Assembly: GCF_002575655.3 (NCBI RefSeq)
Contig: NC_053036.3
Location: 155,286,627 to 155,350,626, forward strand
DNA length: 64,000 bases
Direction of reading: 5' to 3'
Origin: Aegilops tauschii subsp. strangulata
Lineage: Eukaryota > Streptophyta > Magnoliopsida > Poales > Poaceae
Position 1 is the stretch's first letter. The number at the start of each line of letters is the position of its first letter. The notes beneath the pieces are model-generated. The model was not told where the DNA came from and did no database searches. It worked only from the letters and a program-made list of their open reading frames with translations. Both the position numbers and the translations under genes were made by a program. Of the stretch, positions 49,498-59,620 are shown in pieces.

Positions 49498-52301
49498 AGC
49501 ATCCCCAAGCTTAAGTCCTGCTCGTCCTCGAGTAGGTAAATGATAAAAACAGAATTTTTGATGCGGAGTGCTACTTGGCATAATTTCAATGTAATTCTTC
49601 TTAATTGCAGTATTACTATTCAGATCCGAAAGATTCAAGATAAAAGTTCATATTGACATAAAAATAATAATACTTCAAGCACACTAACTAAGCAATTATG
49701 TCTTCTCAAAATAACATGGCCAAAGAAAGTTATCCCTACAAAATCATATAGTCTGGCTATGCTCTATCTTCACCACACAAAATATTTAAATCATGCACAA
49801 CCCGGATGTCAAGCCAAGCAATTGTTTCATACTTTTGACATTTTGAAACTTTTCAATCTTCACGCAATACATGAGCGTGAGCCATGGACATAGCACTATG
49901 TGTGGAATAGAATGGTGGTTGTGGAGAAGACAAAAAGGAGAAGATAGTCTCACATCAACTAGGCGTATCAACGGGCTATGGAGATGCCCATTAATAGATA
50001 TAAATGTGAGTGAGTAGGGATTGCCATGCAACGGATGCACTAGAGCTATAAGTATATGAAAGCTCAACAAAAGAAACTAAGTGGGTGTGCATCCAACTCG
50101 CTTGATCACGAAGACCTAGGGCATTTTGAGGAAGCCCATCATTGGAATATACAAGCCAAGTTCTATAATGTAAATTTCCCACTAGTATATGAAAGTGATA
50201 TCATAGGAGACTCTCTATCATGAAGATCATGGTGCTACTTTGAAGCACAAGTGTGGTAAAAGGATAGTAACATTGTCCCTTCTCTCTTTTTCTCTCATTT
50301 TTTTATTTGGGCCTTTTCTCTTTTTTTATGGCCTCTTTTTTTAGTCCGGAGTCTCATCCCGACTTGTGGGGGAATCATAGTCTCCATTATCCTTTCCTCA
50401 CTTGGGACAATGCTCTAAAAATGATGATCATCACACTTTTATTTTCTTACAATTCAACAATTACAACTCAATACTTAGAACAAAATATGACTCTGTGTGA
50501 ATGCCTCCGGCGGTGTACCGGGATATACAATGAATCAAGAGTGACATGTATGAAAGAATTATGAATGGTGGCTTTGCCACAAATACAATGTCAACTACAT
50601 GATCATGCAAAGCAATATGACAATGATGGAGCGTGTCATAATAAACGGAACGGTGGAAAGTTGCATGGCAATATATCTCGGAATGGCTATGGAAATGCCA
50701 TGATAGGTAGGTATGGTGGCTGTTTTGAGGAAGGTATATGGTGGGTGTATGATACCGGCGAAAAGTGCGCGGTATTAGAGAGGCTAGCAATGGTGGAAGG
50801 AGGAAAAGTGCGTATAATCCATGGACTCAACATTAGTCATAAAGAACTCATATACTTATTGCAAAAATCTACAAGTTATCAAAGCAAAGTATTACGCACA
50901 TGCTCTTAGGGGGATAGATTGGTAGGAAAAGACCATCGCTCGTCCCGACCGCCACTCATAAGGAAGACAATCAATAAATAAATCATGCTCCGACTTCATC
51001 ACATAACGGTTCACCATACGTGCATGCTACGGAAATCACAAACTTTAACACAAGTATTTATCAAATTCACAACTTCCCAACTAGCATGACTCTAATATTA
51101 CTACCTCCATATCTCAAAATAATTATCAAGTATCAAACTTCTCATAGTATTCAACACACTCATAAGATTTTTTTTACTATTCTTGAATACCTAGCATATT
51201 AGGATTATTTAAGCAAATTACCATGCTATTTAAGACTCTCAAAATAATCTAAGTGAAGCATGAGAGATCAATAGTTTCTATAAAACAAATCCACCACCGT
51301 GCTCTAAAAGATATAAGTGAAGTACTAGAGCAAAAACTATATAACTCAAAAGATATAAGTGAGGCACATAGAGTATTCTAATAATTTCTGAATCATGTGT
51401 GTCTCTCTCAAAAGGTGTGTACAGCAAGGATGATTGTGGTAAACTAAAAAGTAAAGACTCAAATCATACAAGACGCTCCAAGCAAAACACATATCATGTG
51501 GTGAATAAAAATATAGCTCCAAGTAAAGTTACCGATGGAAGTAGACGAAAGAGGGGATGCCTTCCGGGGCATCCCCAAGCTTTGGCTTTTTGGTGTCCTT
51601 AGATTATTTTGGGGGTGCCATGGGCATCCCCAAGCTTAGTCTCTTGTCACTCCTTGTTCCATAATCCATCAAATCTTTCACCCAAAACTTGAAAACTTCA
51701 CAACACAAAACTCAGCAGAAAATCTCGTGAGCTCCGTTAGCGAAAGAAAACATAAGACCACTTCAAGGTACTGTAATGAACTCATTGTTTATTTATATTG
51801 GTGTTAAACCTACTGTATTCCCACTTCTCTATGGTTTATAAACTATTTTACTAGCAATAGATTCATCAAAATAAGCAAACAACACACGAAAAACAGAATC
51901 TGTCAAAAACAGAACAGTCTGTAGTAATCTGTAACTAACGCAAACTTCTGGAACTCCAAAAAATCATCAAAAATAGGACGAGCTAGAAAATTTGTTTATT
52001 GATCAGCAGCAATTGGAATCAATATTTTATCACGTTCTGGTGATTTTTAACAATTATTTTCGTGAACAGAAAGTTTCTGGAAATTAGAGCAAGATCAAAT
52101 AACTATCATCCAAGAAGATCCTATAGGTTTAACTTGGCACAAACACTAATTAAAACATAAAAACATATCTAACCAGAGGCTAGAACAAAAATTTATTCCT
52201 AAACATAAGCAAAAAGCAAAAAACTAAAAATAAAATTGGGTTGCCTCCCAACAAGCGCTATCGTTTAACACCCCTAGCTAGGCATAATAGCAAGCATAGA
52301 T
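49498..52301 (-). other. Noncoding 3' domain of element C
   Basis: About 2.8 kb without a coding frame. It holds the stem-loop motif (52236-52286), two internal polypurine-like motifs (51568-51582, 51623-51638), and the pyrimidine block 50281-50345. Large parts correspond in order to 38665-41635 of element A (for example the region about 49930-50070 versus 41040-41190). Confidence 0.7.
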
Positions 52302-53948
52302 TTAGGTATTGCCATCTTTGGTAGGCAATCCATAAGTGGCTCTCATAATAGATTCATATTTTAATTTTATTTTCTTCCTAGGGAAGTGTTCCATGCCTTT
52401 CTTTAATGGAAATTGGAATCTAATATTCCCTTCCTTCATATCAATAATTGCACCAATCGTTCTAAGGAAAGGTCTACCAAGAATAATAGGACATGAAGGA
52501 TTGCAATCTATGTCAAGAACGATAAAATCTATGGGCACATAGTTCCTATTTGCAACAATAAGAACATTATTAATTCTTCCCATAGGTTTCCTAATAGTGG
52601 AATCTGCAAGGTGCAAGTTTAGAGAGCAATCATCAAAATCATGGAGACTTAACAAATCGCACAAAGTTTTGGGAATAGTGGAAACACTAGCACCCAAATC
52701 ACACAAAGCATAGCATTCATGATCTTTAATTTTAATTTTAATAGTAGGTTCCCACTCATCATAAAGTTTTCTAGGGATAGAAACTTCCAACTCAAGTTTT
52801 TCTTCATAAGATTGCATCAAAGCATCAACGATATGTTTGGTAAAAGCTTTATTTTGACTATAAGCATGAGGAGAATTTAGCACGGATCGCAACAAGGAAA
52901 TACAATCTATCAAAGAGAAATTATCATAATTAAATTCCTTGAAATCCAAAATAGTGGGTTTATTAACATCTAGGGTTTTGATCTCTTCAATCCCACTTTC
53001 ATCAATTTTAGAATCAAGATCTAAAAACTCCGAATTTTTGGAACGCCTTCTAGGTAAAGGGGGATCATATTCAGTCCCATCATTATCAAGATTCATATTG
53101 CAAAACAAAGATTTAATAGAGGACACATCAATAACTTTTAGATCTTCATCTTTATTTTCATAAAAATTAGAAAAACACGCTTTTATAAAGCAATCTTTCT
53201 TAGCACGCATCCTAGCGGTTCTTTCTTTGCACTCATCAATGGAAATTCTCATGGCTTTGAGAGACTCATTGATATCATGCTTAGGAGGAATAGATCTAAG
53301 TTTCAAAGAATCAACATCAAGAGAAATTCTATCAACGTTCCTAGCCAATTCATCAACTTTAAGCAATTTCTCTTCAAGCAAAGCATTGAAATTCTTTTGC
53401 GAATTCATAAATTCCTTAACACTAGTCTCAAATTCAGAGGGCATCTTATTAAAATTTCCATAAGAATTATTGTAGGAATCACCATAATTATTAGAGGAAT
53501 TGCTAGGATAAGGCCTAGGATTAAAGTTTCCTCTATACGCGTTGTTACCAAAATTATTCCTACCAACAAAATTCACATCCATGGATTCATTATTGTTCTC
53601 AATCAAAGTAGACAAAGGCATATCATTAGGATCAGAAGAAACACTCTTAGTAGCAAATAATTTCATAAGTTCATCCATCTTTCCACTCAAAACATTAATT
53701 TCTTCTATCGCATGCACTTTTTAATTAGTAGATCTTTCAATGTGCCATTGAGAATAATTAACCATAATATTATCTAGGAGTTTAGTGGCTTCTCCTAAAG
53801 TGATTTCCATAAAAGTGCCTCCCGCGGACGAATCTAAAAGATTTCTAGAAGCAAAATTCAATCCGGCATAAATTTTTTGTATAATCATCCACAAATTCAA
53901 ACCATGAGTGGGGCAATTACGTATCATTAATTTCATCCTCTCCCAAGC
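52302..53948 (-). pseudogene. Gag-protease of element C (one stop, 5' end cut by element D)
   Basis: The minus frame starts at the insertion point of D (AWERMKLMIRNCPTHGL...), runs through SRNLLDSSAGGTFMEITLGE, meets a TAA at 53721-53723, and continues for about 470 codons to the stop at 52302. The second part has an N/G/Y-rich stretch (NFGNNAYRGNFNPRPY), a charged coiled region, and a retropepsin-like domain with ALCDLGASVSTIPKTL; the D-L-G-A form is typical of Athila-lineage proteases. It ends shortly after CPIILGRPFLRTIGAIID. No zinc knuckle and no polymerase follow. The single stop and missing start make it non-functional here. Confidence 0.8.
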
Positions 53949-56900
53949 TGTAACGCCCGGATAATATGCTATTAGTAATCCCACGCTAATCATGCCACGT
54001 CACCTCTGTTACGGTTGCTAACCTCACAATGATTCGAAACCGTTCCAAAATTTAAATTCTAAATAGTGGCAAACACCCGAAGTTTTCAAAAGTCAAAACA
54101 AAAATGTTCGGTGGGTGCCAAATAAGGCATATTTAATTATGGTGAAGTAAACACATTTTTAGAAAATGCCTAAATATTTTAAAATGATGTAAAACAGAAA
54201 AGAAAATAAATAAAAAGAAAAGAAAGCTAAAAAAAAGGAAAAGGAGCCCCCCACTGGGCCGTGGCCCAACTTGGCCGAACGGCCTCGGCCCACCAGGCCA
54301 CCACCTAAGCCGGCCACCCACTCCCCCCCTTATCCACTCACCACCGACACCCCCCACTCCCCTGAAATATCTCCCCCCTCTCCCCCGATTTGGATCGGGA
54401 TCGAGAGGAGACCGGCATCGCCCGCCGCCGCCAGGAGCACGCGCCGCCTCGTCCTCGCCGGCCTGCCTCCTCCTCCCCACCGGTCTGCCTCCTCCGTCGC
54501 CGTCGTCCTCGACCACCACCCCGACCCCCACTGCCCCGTTCCCTATGAATCGCGGTGAGGACCGCGACCGCCCCTATCCCTCACCCCGCGGTCACCGCGC
54601 TCCGCCCGCGCGCGCCCGCACTTGCCCGCGGCCACTGCCCCTTTTGCCGTCCCTGTCCCCGCTTCGCCATGACGCTTGCCGAGCGCCGTCACCGCGCCCG
54701 CCGTCCACCCCGCACGCGCTCGCCCCGCTGCTCGCCTGCACCCACTGCCGCTACACGCCCGCCTCCCACGCGCGCCGTCGCCGCGCTGGTTGCCCCGTTG
54801 CCGTGCCTCGCACCCGCCTACTGCCGCACACGTGCACCCGAGCCCCGCCTTGCCCCTGTCGCTGCCAAGCGAGGCCACCGTCGCCTCGCCCCCCTGCTCG
54901 CCACGCGCATCCGCGCCTGCCACTGCCGTGGCCACACCGCGCCCGCGCCATCCGCGCCCCTGCTCCCCAGCGCGCCCTGGCCTTATCGGCCCACGCGCCC
55001 GCAGCCCCCTCTCGCTCACGGCGCTGCCCCCCCAGTGCTCTCGCGCGCGCAGCCCTCCGTCGGCGCCGCCCTTCACCGGCGCCGCCCGCTGCTTCCCCCT
55101 GGCTGCGCGCTCCGGCGCCTGGCACACGCGCCTGCACCACCGGGGCGGGGCCCCGGTTAGCCCAGCGCCCGCACCCGCACGTTCCGGCGCCCACCCTCGC
55201 CCGTGTGCCCGATAAGGCCCCCAGGGCCTATGACACATGGGCCCCGCCCAGAGAACGCTTTAAAAAATGATTTAAAAAAATAAAAATAAATTAAATTAAT
55301 CAAAATAAATAAATAAGATAATTAATTAACTTAATTAATCCTGTTAATATTAACTAATTAAGATTAATTAACCTAATAACTAATTAACCTAATTAACTAT
55401 TGTTAATTAGCTAACAGCCCCTGACAGGTGGGACCCACCTGTCAGGTTGACCAGGTCAACAGTCAACGTTGACTGCTGACGTCATGCTGATGCATTAATT
55501 AAATTTCGAATTAAATTAATTTATTAAATTCTAAAAATGATTTAAATCTTTAAAAATTAATATAAAATAAACCGTAGCTCCGATGGAAAAACTTTGTACA
55601 TGAAAGTTGCTCAGAATGACGAGACGAATCCGAATACGTAGTCCGTTTGTCAGCCACACGTTCCTAGCATAGCGAACATGGAACTTTCCCCCTCCGGTCC
55701 GTTTGTCCGAAAACGCGAAACATCGGGAATACTTTCCCGGATGTCCCCCCTTCGCCGGTACCACCTACTGCCGCGTTAGGACACACCTAGCACCGCTCAT
55801 TGTCATATCACGCATCGTCATGCTTATGTTTGCATTGTATTTACTGTTTCTTCCCCCCCTCTTCTCTCCGGTAGACTACGAGACCGACACTGCTGCTGCC
55901 TAGTTCGACTACGGAGTTGACGACCCCTCCTACTTGCCAGAGCAACCAGGCAAGCCCTCCCTTGATCACCAGATATCGCCTATTCTTCTCTATACTGCTT
56001 GCATTAGAGTAGTGTAGCATGTTGCTGCTTTCCGTTAATCCTATCCTGATGCATAGCCTATCCTTGCTACTACTGTTGTTACCTTTACCTGCAATCCTAC
56101 ATGCTTAGTATAGGATGCTAGTTTTCCATCAGTGGCCCTACATTCTTGTCCGTCTGCTGTGCTATACTATCGGGCCGTGATCACTTGGGCGGTGATCACG
56201 GGTATATACTTATATACTCTATACATGATACCTGTGGTGACTAAAGTCGGCTCGGCTCGTAGGAGTACCCGCAAGTGGATCTTTGTGGCGGAGCGACAGG
56301 GCAGGTTGAGACCGCCTAGTGAGAGGTGGGCATGGCCCTGGACGGCGTCCGCGGTTACTTCGACATAACACGCTTAAGGAGTTCTTGGTATTTGATCTGA
56401 GTCTGGCCATTTGGTCTATACGCACTAACCATCTACGCGGGAGTAGTTATGGGTATCCCGGCGTCGTGGTATCAGCCGAAGCCTTCGTGACATCAGCGAC
56501 TGAGTGGCGCGCGCCGGATTGGACTGGAACGCCACTAGGCTAGGTCTGCTTCCGGCTGCGTACGCAACATGCAGGTGTGCAATGGGCGATGGGCCCAGAC
56601 CCCTGCGCGCATAGGGTTTAGACCGGCGTGCTGACCTCTCTGTTGTGCCTGGGTGGGGCTGCGATGTGTTGATCTTCCGAGGCCGGGCATGACCCAGAAA
56701 AGTGTGTCTGGCCAAATGGGACCGAGCGTGTTGGGTTATGTGGTGCACCCCTGCAGGGAAGTTTATCTATTCGAATAGCCGTGTCCCTCGATAAAAGGAC
56801 GACCCGGAGTTGTACCTTGACCTTATGACAACTAGAACCGGATACTTAATAAAATACACCCTTACAAGTGCCAGATACAACCCAGTGATCACTCTCTAAC

Positions 56901-57595
56901 AGGGCGACGAGGAGGGGATCGCCGGGTAGGATTATGCTATGCGATGCTACTTGGAGGATTTCAATCTACTCTCTTCTACATGCTGCAAGATGAAGGCTGC
57001 CAGAAGCGTAGTCTTCGACAGGACTAGCTATCCCCCTCTTATTCTGGCATTCTGCAGTTCAGCCCACCGATATGGCCCTTTACTCATATACCCATGCATA
57101 TGTAGTGTAGCTCCTTGCTTGCGAGTACTTTGGATGAGTACTCACGGTTGCTTCTCTCCCTCTTTTCCCCCTTTTTGTTCTACCTGGTTGTCGCAACCAG
57201 ATGTTGGAGTCCAGGAGCCAGACGCCACCATCGACGACGACTCCTACGACACTGGGGGTGCCTACTACTACGTAGCCCGCTGACTACGACCAGGAGTAGT
57301 TAGGAGGATCCCAGGCAGGAGGCCTGCGCCTCGTTCGATCTGTATCCCAGTTTGTGCTAGCCTTCTTAAGGAAAACTTGTTTAACTTGTCTGTACTCAGA
57401 TATTGTTGCTTCCGCTGACTCGTCTATGATCGAGCACTTGTATTCGAGCCCTCGAGGCCCCTGGCTTGTATTATGATGCTTGTATGACTTATTTATGTTT
57501 TAGAGTTGTGTTGTGATATCTTCCCGTGAGTCCCTGATCTTGATCGTACATATTTGCGTGCATGATTAGTGTACGGTCAAATCGGGGGCGTCACA
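53949..57595 (+). repeat. 5' LTR of element D (3647 bp)
   Basis: It begins TGTAACGCCCGG and ends GGGGGCGTCACA. It has distinct blocks: a C/G-rich block 54400-55260, an AT-rich block 55263-55410, a transcription-factor-site cluster 55420-55484, and a mixed R/U5-like part with ATAAAAGG near 56793. The length is large for this class. Confidence 0.9.
55420..55484 (+). promoter_or_regulatory. W-box cluster with TGACGTCA site in the LTR of D
   Basis: A perfect inverted repeat CCTGACAGGTGGG-A-complement (55420-55446) is followed by four W-box cores (TTGAC at 55447 and 55469, GTCAA at 55455 and 55462). Two of these form the palindrome GTCAACGTTGAC (55462-55473), and a TGACGTCA (55477-55484) follows. 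W-boxes bind WRKY factors and TGACGTCA binds TGA/bZIP factors, both linked to stress and defence transcription. Function here is inferred. Confidence 0.6.
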
Positions 57596-57598
57596 AGT

Positions 57599-57611
57599 TG
57601 GTATCAGAGCC
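57599..57611 (+). promoter_or_regulatory. tRNA-Met primer-binding site of element D
   Basis: TGGTATCAGAGCC begins 3 bases after the LTR end and matches the usual initiator tRNA-Met primer site of plant Gypsy elements. Confidence 0.9.
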
Positions 57612-57867
57612 AGGTTTCGATCCTGGGACCTGTGGGTTATGGGCCCATGTCGCCATTGGGTGGTACTAGGATCTTTTACTCCTCGACCTTTACTCTGGGA
57701 CTCTGAACTCTCTTCTACTCGGGTTAAACGAATTTACTAACTCTAACACTAGGATCCCGTGATCGCATTCACCCCAAAGTTGGATAAGCCATAGCTATTT
57801 CTTAGAATAGTATTTTGAACAATTCACACACTGTCATTTGACTCCTTTGAAACATCTTTGCTTTCAG

Positions 57868-58572
57868 ATGGAACCCACGAGGCAGGTCGTGCGCCACACG
57901 ACGGCCATTGGTGCCTTGGGATCACCTGTTGTGCTAGCTGAGATGATGACCTACCTGGGTTATCGCTGGCACCCTGAGTACACCGTCTACGAGGAGTACC
58001 AGGACTTTAACCAGGAGCAGTACCGTGCCATCGTCCACCTCTACTCGCGGGAGTATGACTCCACTACTGTGCTGCACAACGCTCATGGTGTTGGAGTGAC
58101 CATCGATATGGCTGTCCACGATGCTGCCTATGCTGCTCTGACACGTCTTCGTGGAGAGTATCGGGAGTTGGACACCTCCCCTTTCAGGCACATTGCTATC
58201 GCATCTGATGTTGGTGCGGAGGGATACTATACTGCTGCCTACTCCACTGTCACCCGAGAGCCCTTCTACCATCAGAACCTGGTTCTGCATGCTGATGGGC
58301 TGGATCGAGCTAACCGAGCTCTTCGCCACGATTTGTACACCACCCGTCAGCACCTTTACCGTGCTCTGACGCTGTTGCACCCCTTTATCCGATCTAGGGA
58401 GCTGCCCCGTTCTGCGATCTACCCAGCTAGGACTGTGATGCCCCAGGGTGTCGGCTGGCCAGATGTGGGAGGCCACTCTCCCGCACTTGGACCTCTTCTG
58501 CCACCTGAGCGTCAGGTTCTGCACCAGAGTATTCGCGGACCCCAGGTTGCTGACGTGGAGTTCCCGATGTGA
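57868..58572 (+). CDS. Extra ORF upstream of gag in element D
   Basis: A complete 234-codon frame from ATG (57868) to TGA, without lesions although gag-pol has several. It begins MEPTRQVVRHTTAIGALGSP and includes MTYLGYRWHPEYTVYEEYQD, HGVGVTIDMAVHDAAYAALT and RLRGEYRELDTSPFRH. There is no signal peptide, membrane segment, zinc motif or known polymerase domain. A CTTTGCTTTCAG sequence stands directly before the ATG, like a splice acceptor. I have the impression that similar frames occur in other Triticeae elements and host-annotated proteins, but I know no function. It is separate from gag by about 300 bases and in another reading frame. Confidence 0.7.
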   Translation: MEPTRQVVRHTTAIGALGSPVVLAEMMTYLGYRWHPEYTVYEEYQDFNQEQYRAIVHLYSREYDSTTVLHNAHGVGVTIDMAVHDAAYAALTRLRGEYRELDTSPFRHIAIASDVGAEGYYTAAYSTVTREPFYHQNLVLHADGLDRANRALRHDLYTTRQHLYRALTLLHPFIRSRELPRSAIYPARTVMPQGVGWPDVGGHSPALGPLLPPERQVLHQSIRGPQVADVEFPM

Positions 58573-58874
58573 CACTACCAGCTTTCAGGCTACACCTACC
58601 TCCACAGTACCTCTTGGGACTGATGTAGGCTTGCTTGTTAGTGTTAGATGCATTCGCCGCGAGCCTGTGTGCCGCCTATGTTGTTTTAGTCTATGTACTG
58701 AACTCTGTGTACTGAACTCTGTGTACTAAACCCTATGCATGACCCCTTTTGTAAATTATGCCGACTACTATGTAGTAGCTATCGTGCTCCTTTCATTATG
58801 CATGTTTCATCATGAATGATTCTTGTCTTTGCAAATTTCTCAATGCTGAACTACCCCTGTTATATATTAGCAGG

Positions 58875-59612
58875 ATGGTTAGACCAGGTGGTCGTGGTAG
58901 TGGTGGCAATGCCCCACCACCACCTGTGTACATGGCTGGTATGATCCAACAGTTCGAACTGAACCGCCAATTCATGGAAAATATGATGGCTCAGTTTCCT
59001 CGCCCCAATATGGACCAGCAACCAACCCCAGTAACTCTGCAGGAATTCATGCGCCTCAATCCAACTGTGTACCGCAGCTCAACTCAGCCTCTGGATGCTG
59101 ATGACTGGCTCCGTGACATCACCTATGAGATGGAGTCTGCCAATGTAGCCCCTGCCAGCTATGTCAACTTTTCTTCCTTCTTTCTGAAGGGACCCGCAGC
59201 TCAATGGTGGGACAGCCACAGGCGTACTCTGCCAGCTGGAACAATCATCACCTGGCCAGACTTCCAAGCTGCTTTCCGTGCCCGCTTCATTCCTCAGGGA
59301 GTCATGGACCGGAAGAAGCGTGAGTTCCGCAACCTCACCCAAGGCAACAAAACTGTTGAAGCTTATCAGCGGGAGTTTCTGGACTTGTCTCGCTATGCTG
59401 AAGAGGACATTGCAACTGATGCACGCAGACAGGAGAAGTTCCGTGATGGCCTCCAAGCTGACATCAAGCTCGCACTTCTAGTGCATGACTTTGCTGATTT
59501 CGCCACCCTGGTGAACAAGGCCATCAATGTCGAAACTGGTCTGCAGGAATACCAGAGCTCTCACAGGCGCAACCGTGACACGGGCTCATCTTCGGGCTCG
59601 CCCTCACAGAGC
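58875..59612 (+). pseudogene. Gag of element D (frameshifted at its end)
   Basis: I chose the ATG at 58875 (MVRPGGRGSGGNAPPPPVYM); an earlier in-frame ATG at 58812 exists. The retrotransposon gag domain covers ADDWLRDITYEMESANVAPA, FLKGPAAQWWDSHRRTLPAG, WPDFQAAFRARFIPQGVMDR and FLDLSRYAEEDIATDARRQE. Near 59600-59620 the frame is lost; the continuation (PNSMYRPNASAPRQTYAAPR-like linker) lies in the pol frame. A CAG acceptor-like site TATATATTAGCAG precedes the ATG. Gag would form the particle; the shift prevents a full gag-pol product. Confidence 0.8.
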
Positions 59613-59620
59613 GTAAGATA

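Larger units (their letters stand above)
47911..53948 (-). mobile_element. Gypsy element C (Athila-like, gag-protease only), inverted
   Basis: In minus orientation: interrupted gag-protease (from 53948 downward), noncoding 3' domain, polypurine tract (AGCATCCCCAAGCTTA on the plus strand, 49498-49513), and 3' LTR 49497-47911 (1587 bp). Its 5' part is separated by element D and lies beyond the window. No reverse transcriptase or integrase is seen between protease and LTR, so the element appears non-autonomous. Confidence 0.85.

Noticed and set aside
54545..55270. Long proline/alanine/arginine-rich frames on both strands
   Set aside because: They lie inside the LTR of element D in a GC-rich block where stops are rare; several overlap in different frames and none has a domain.
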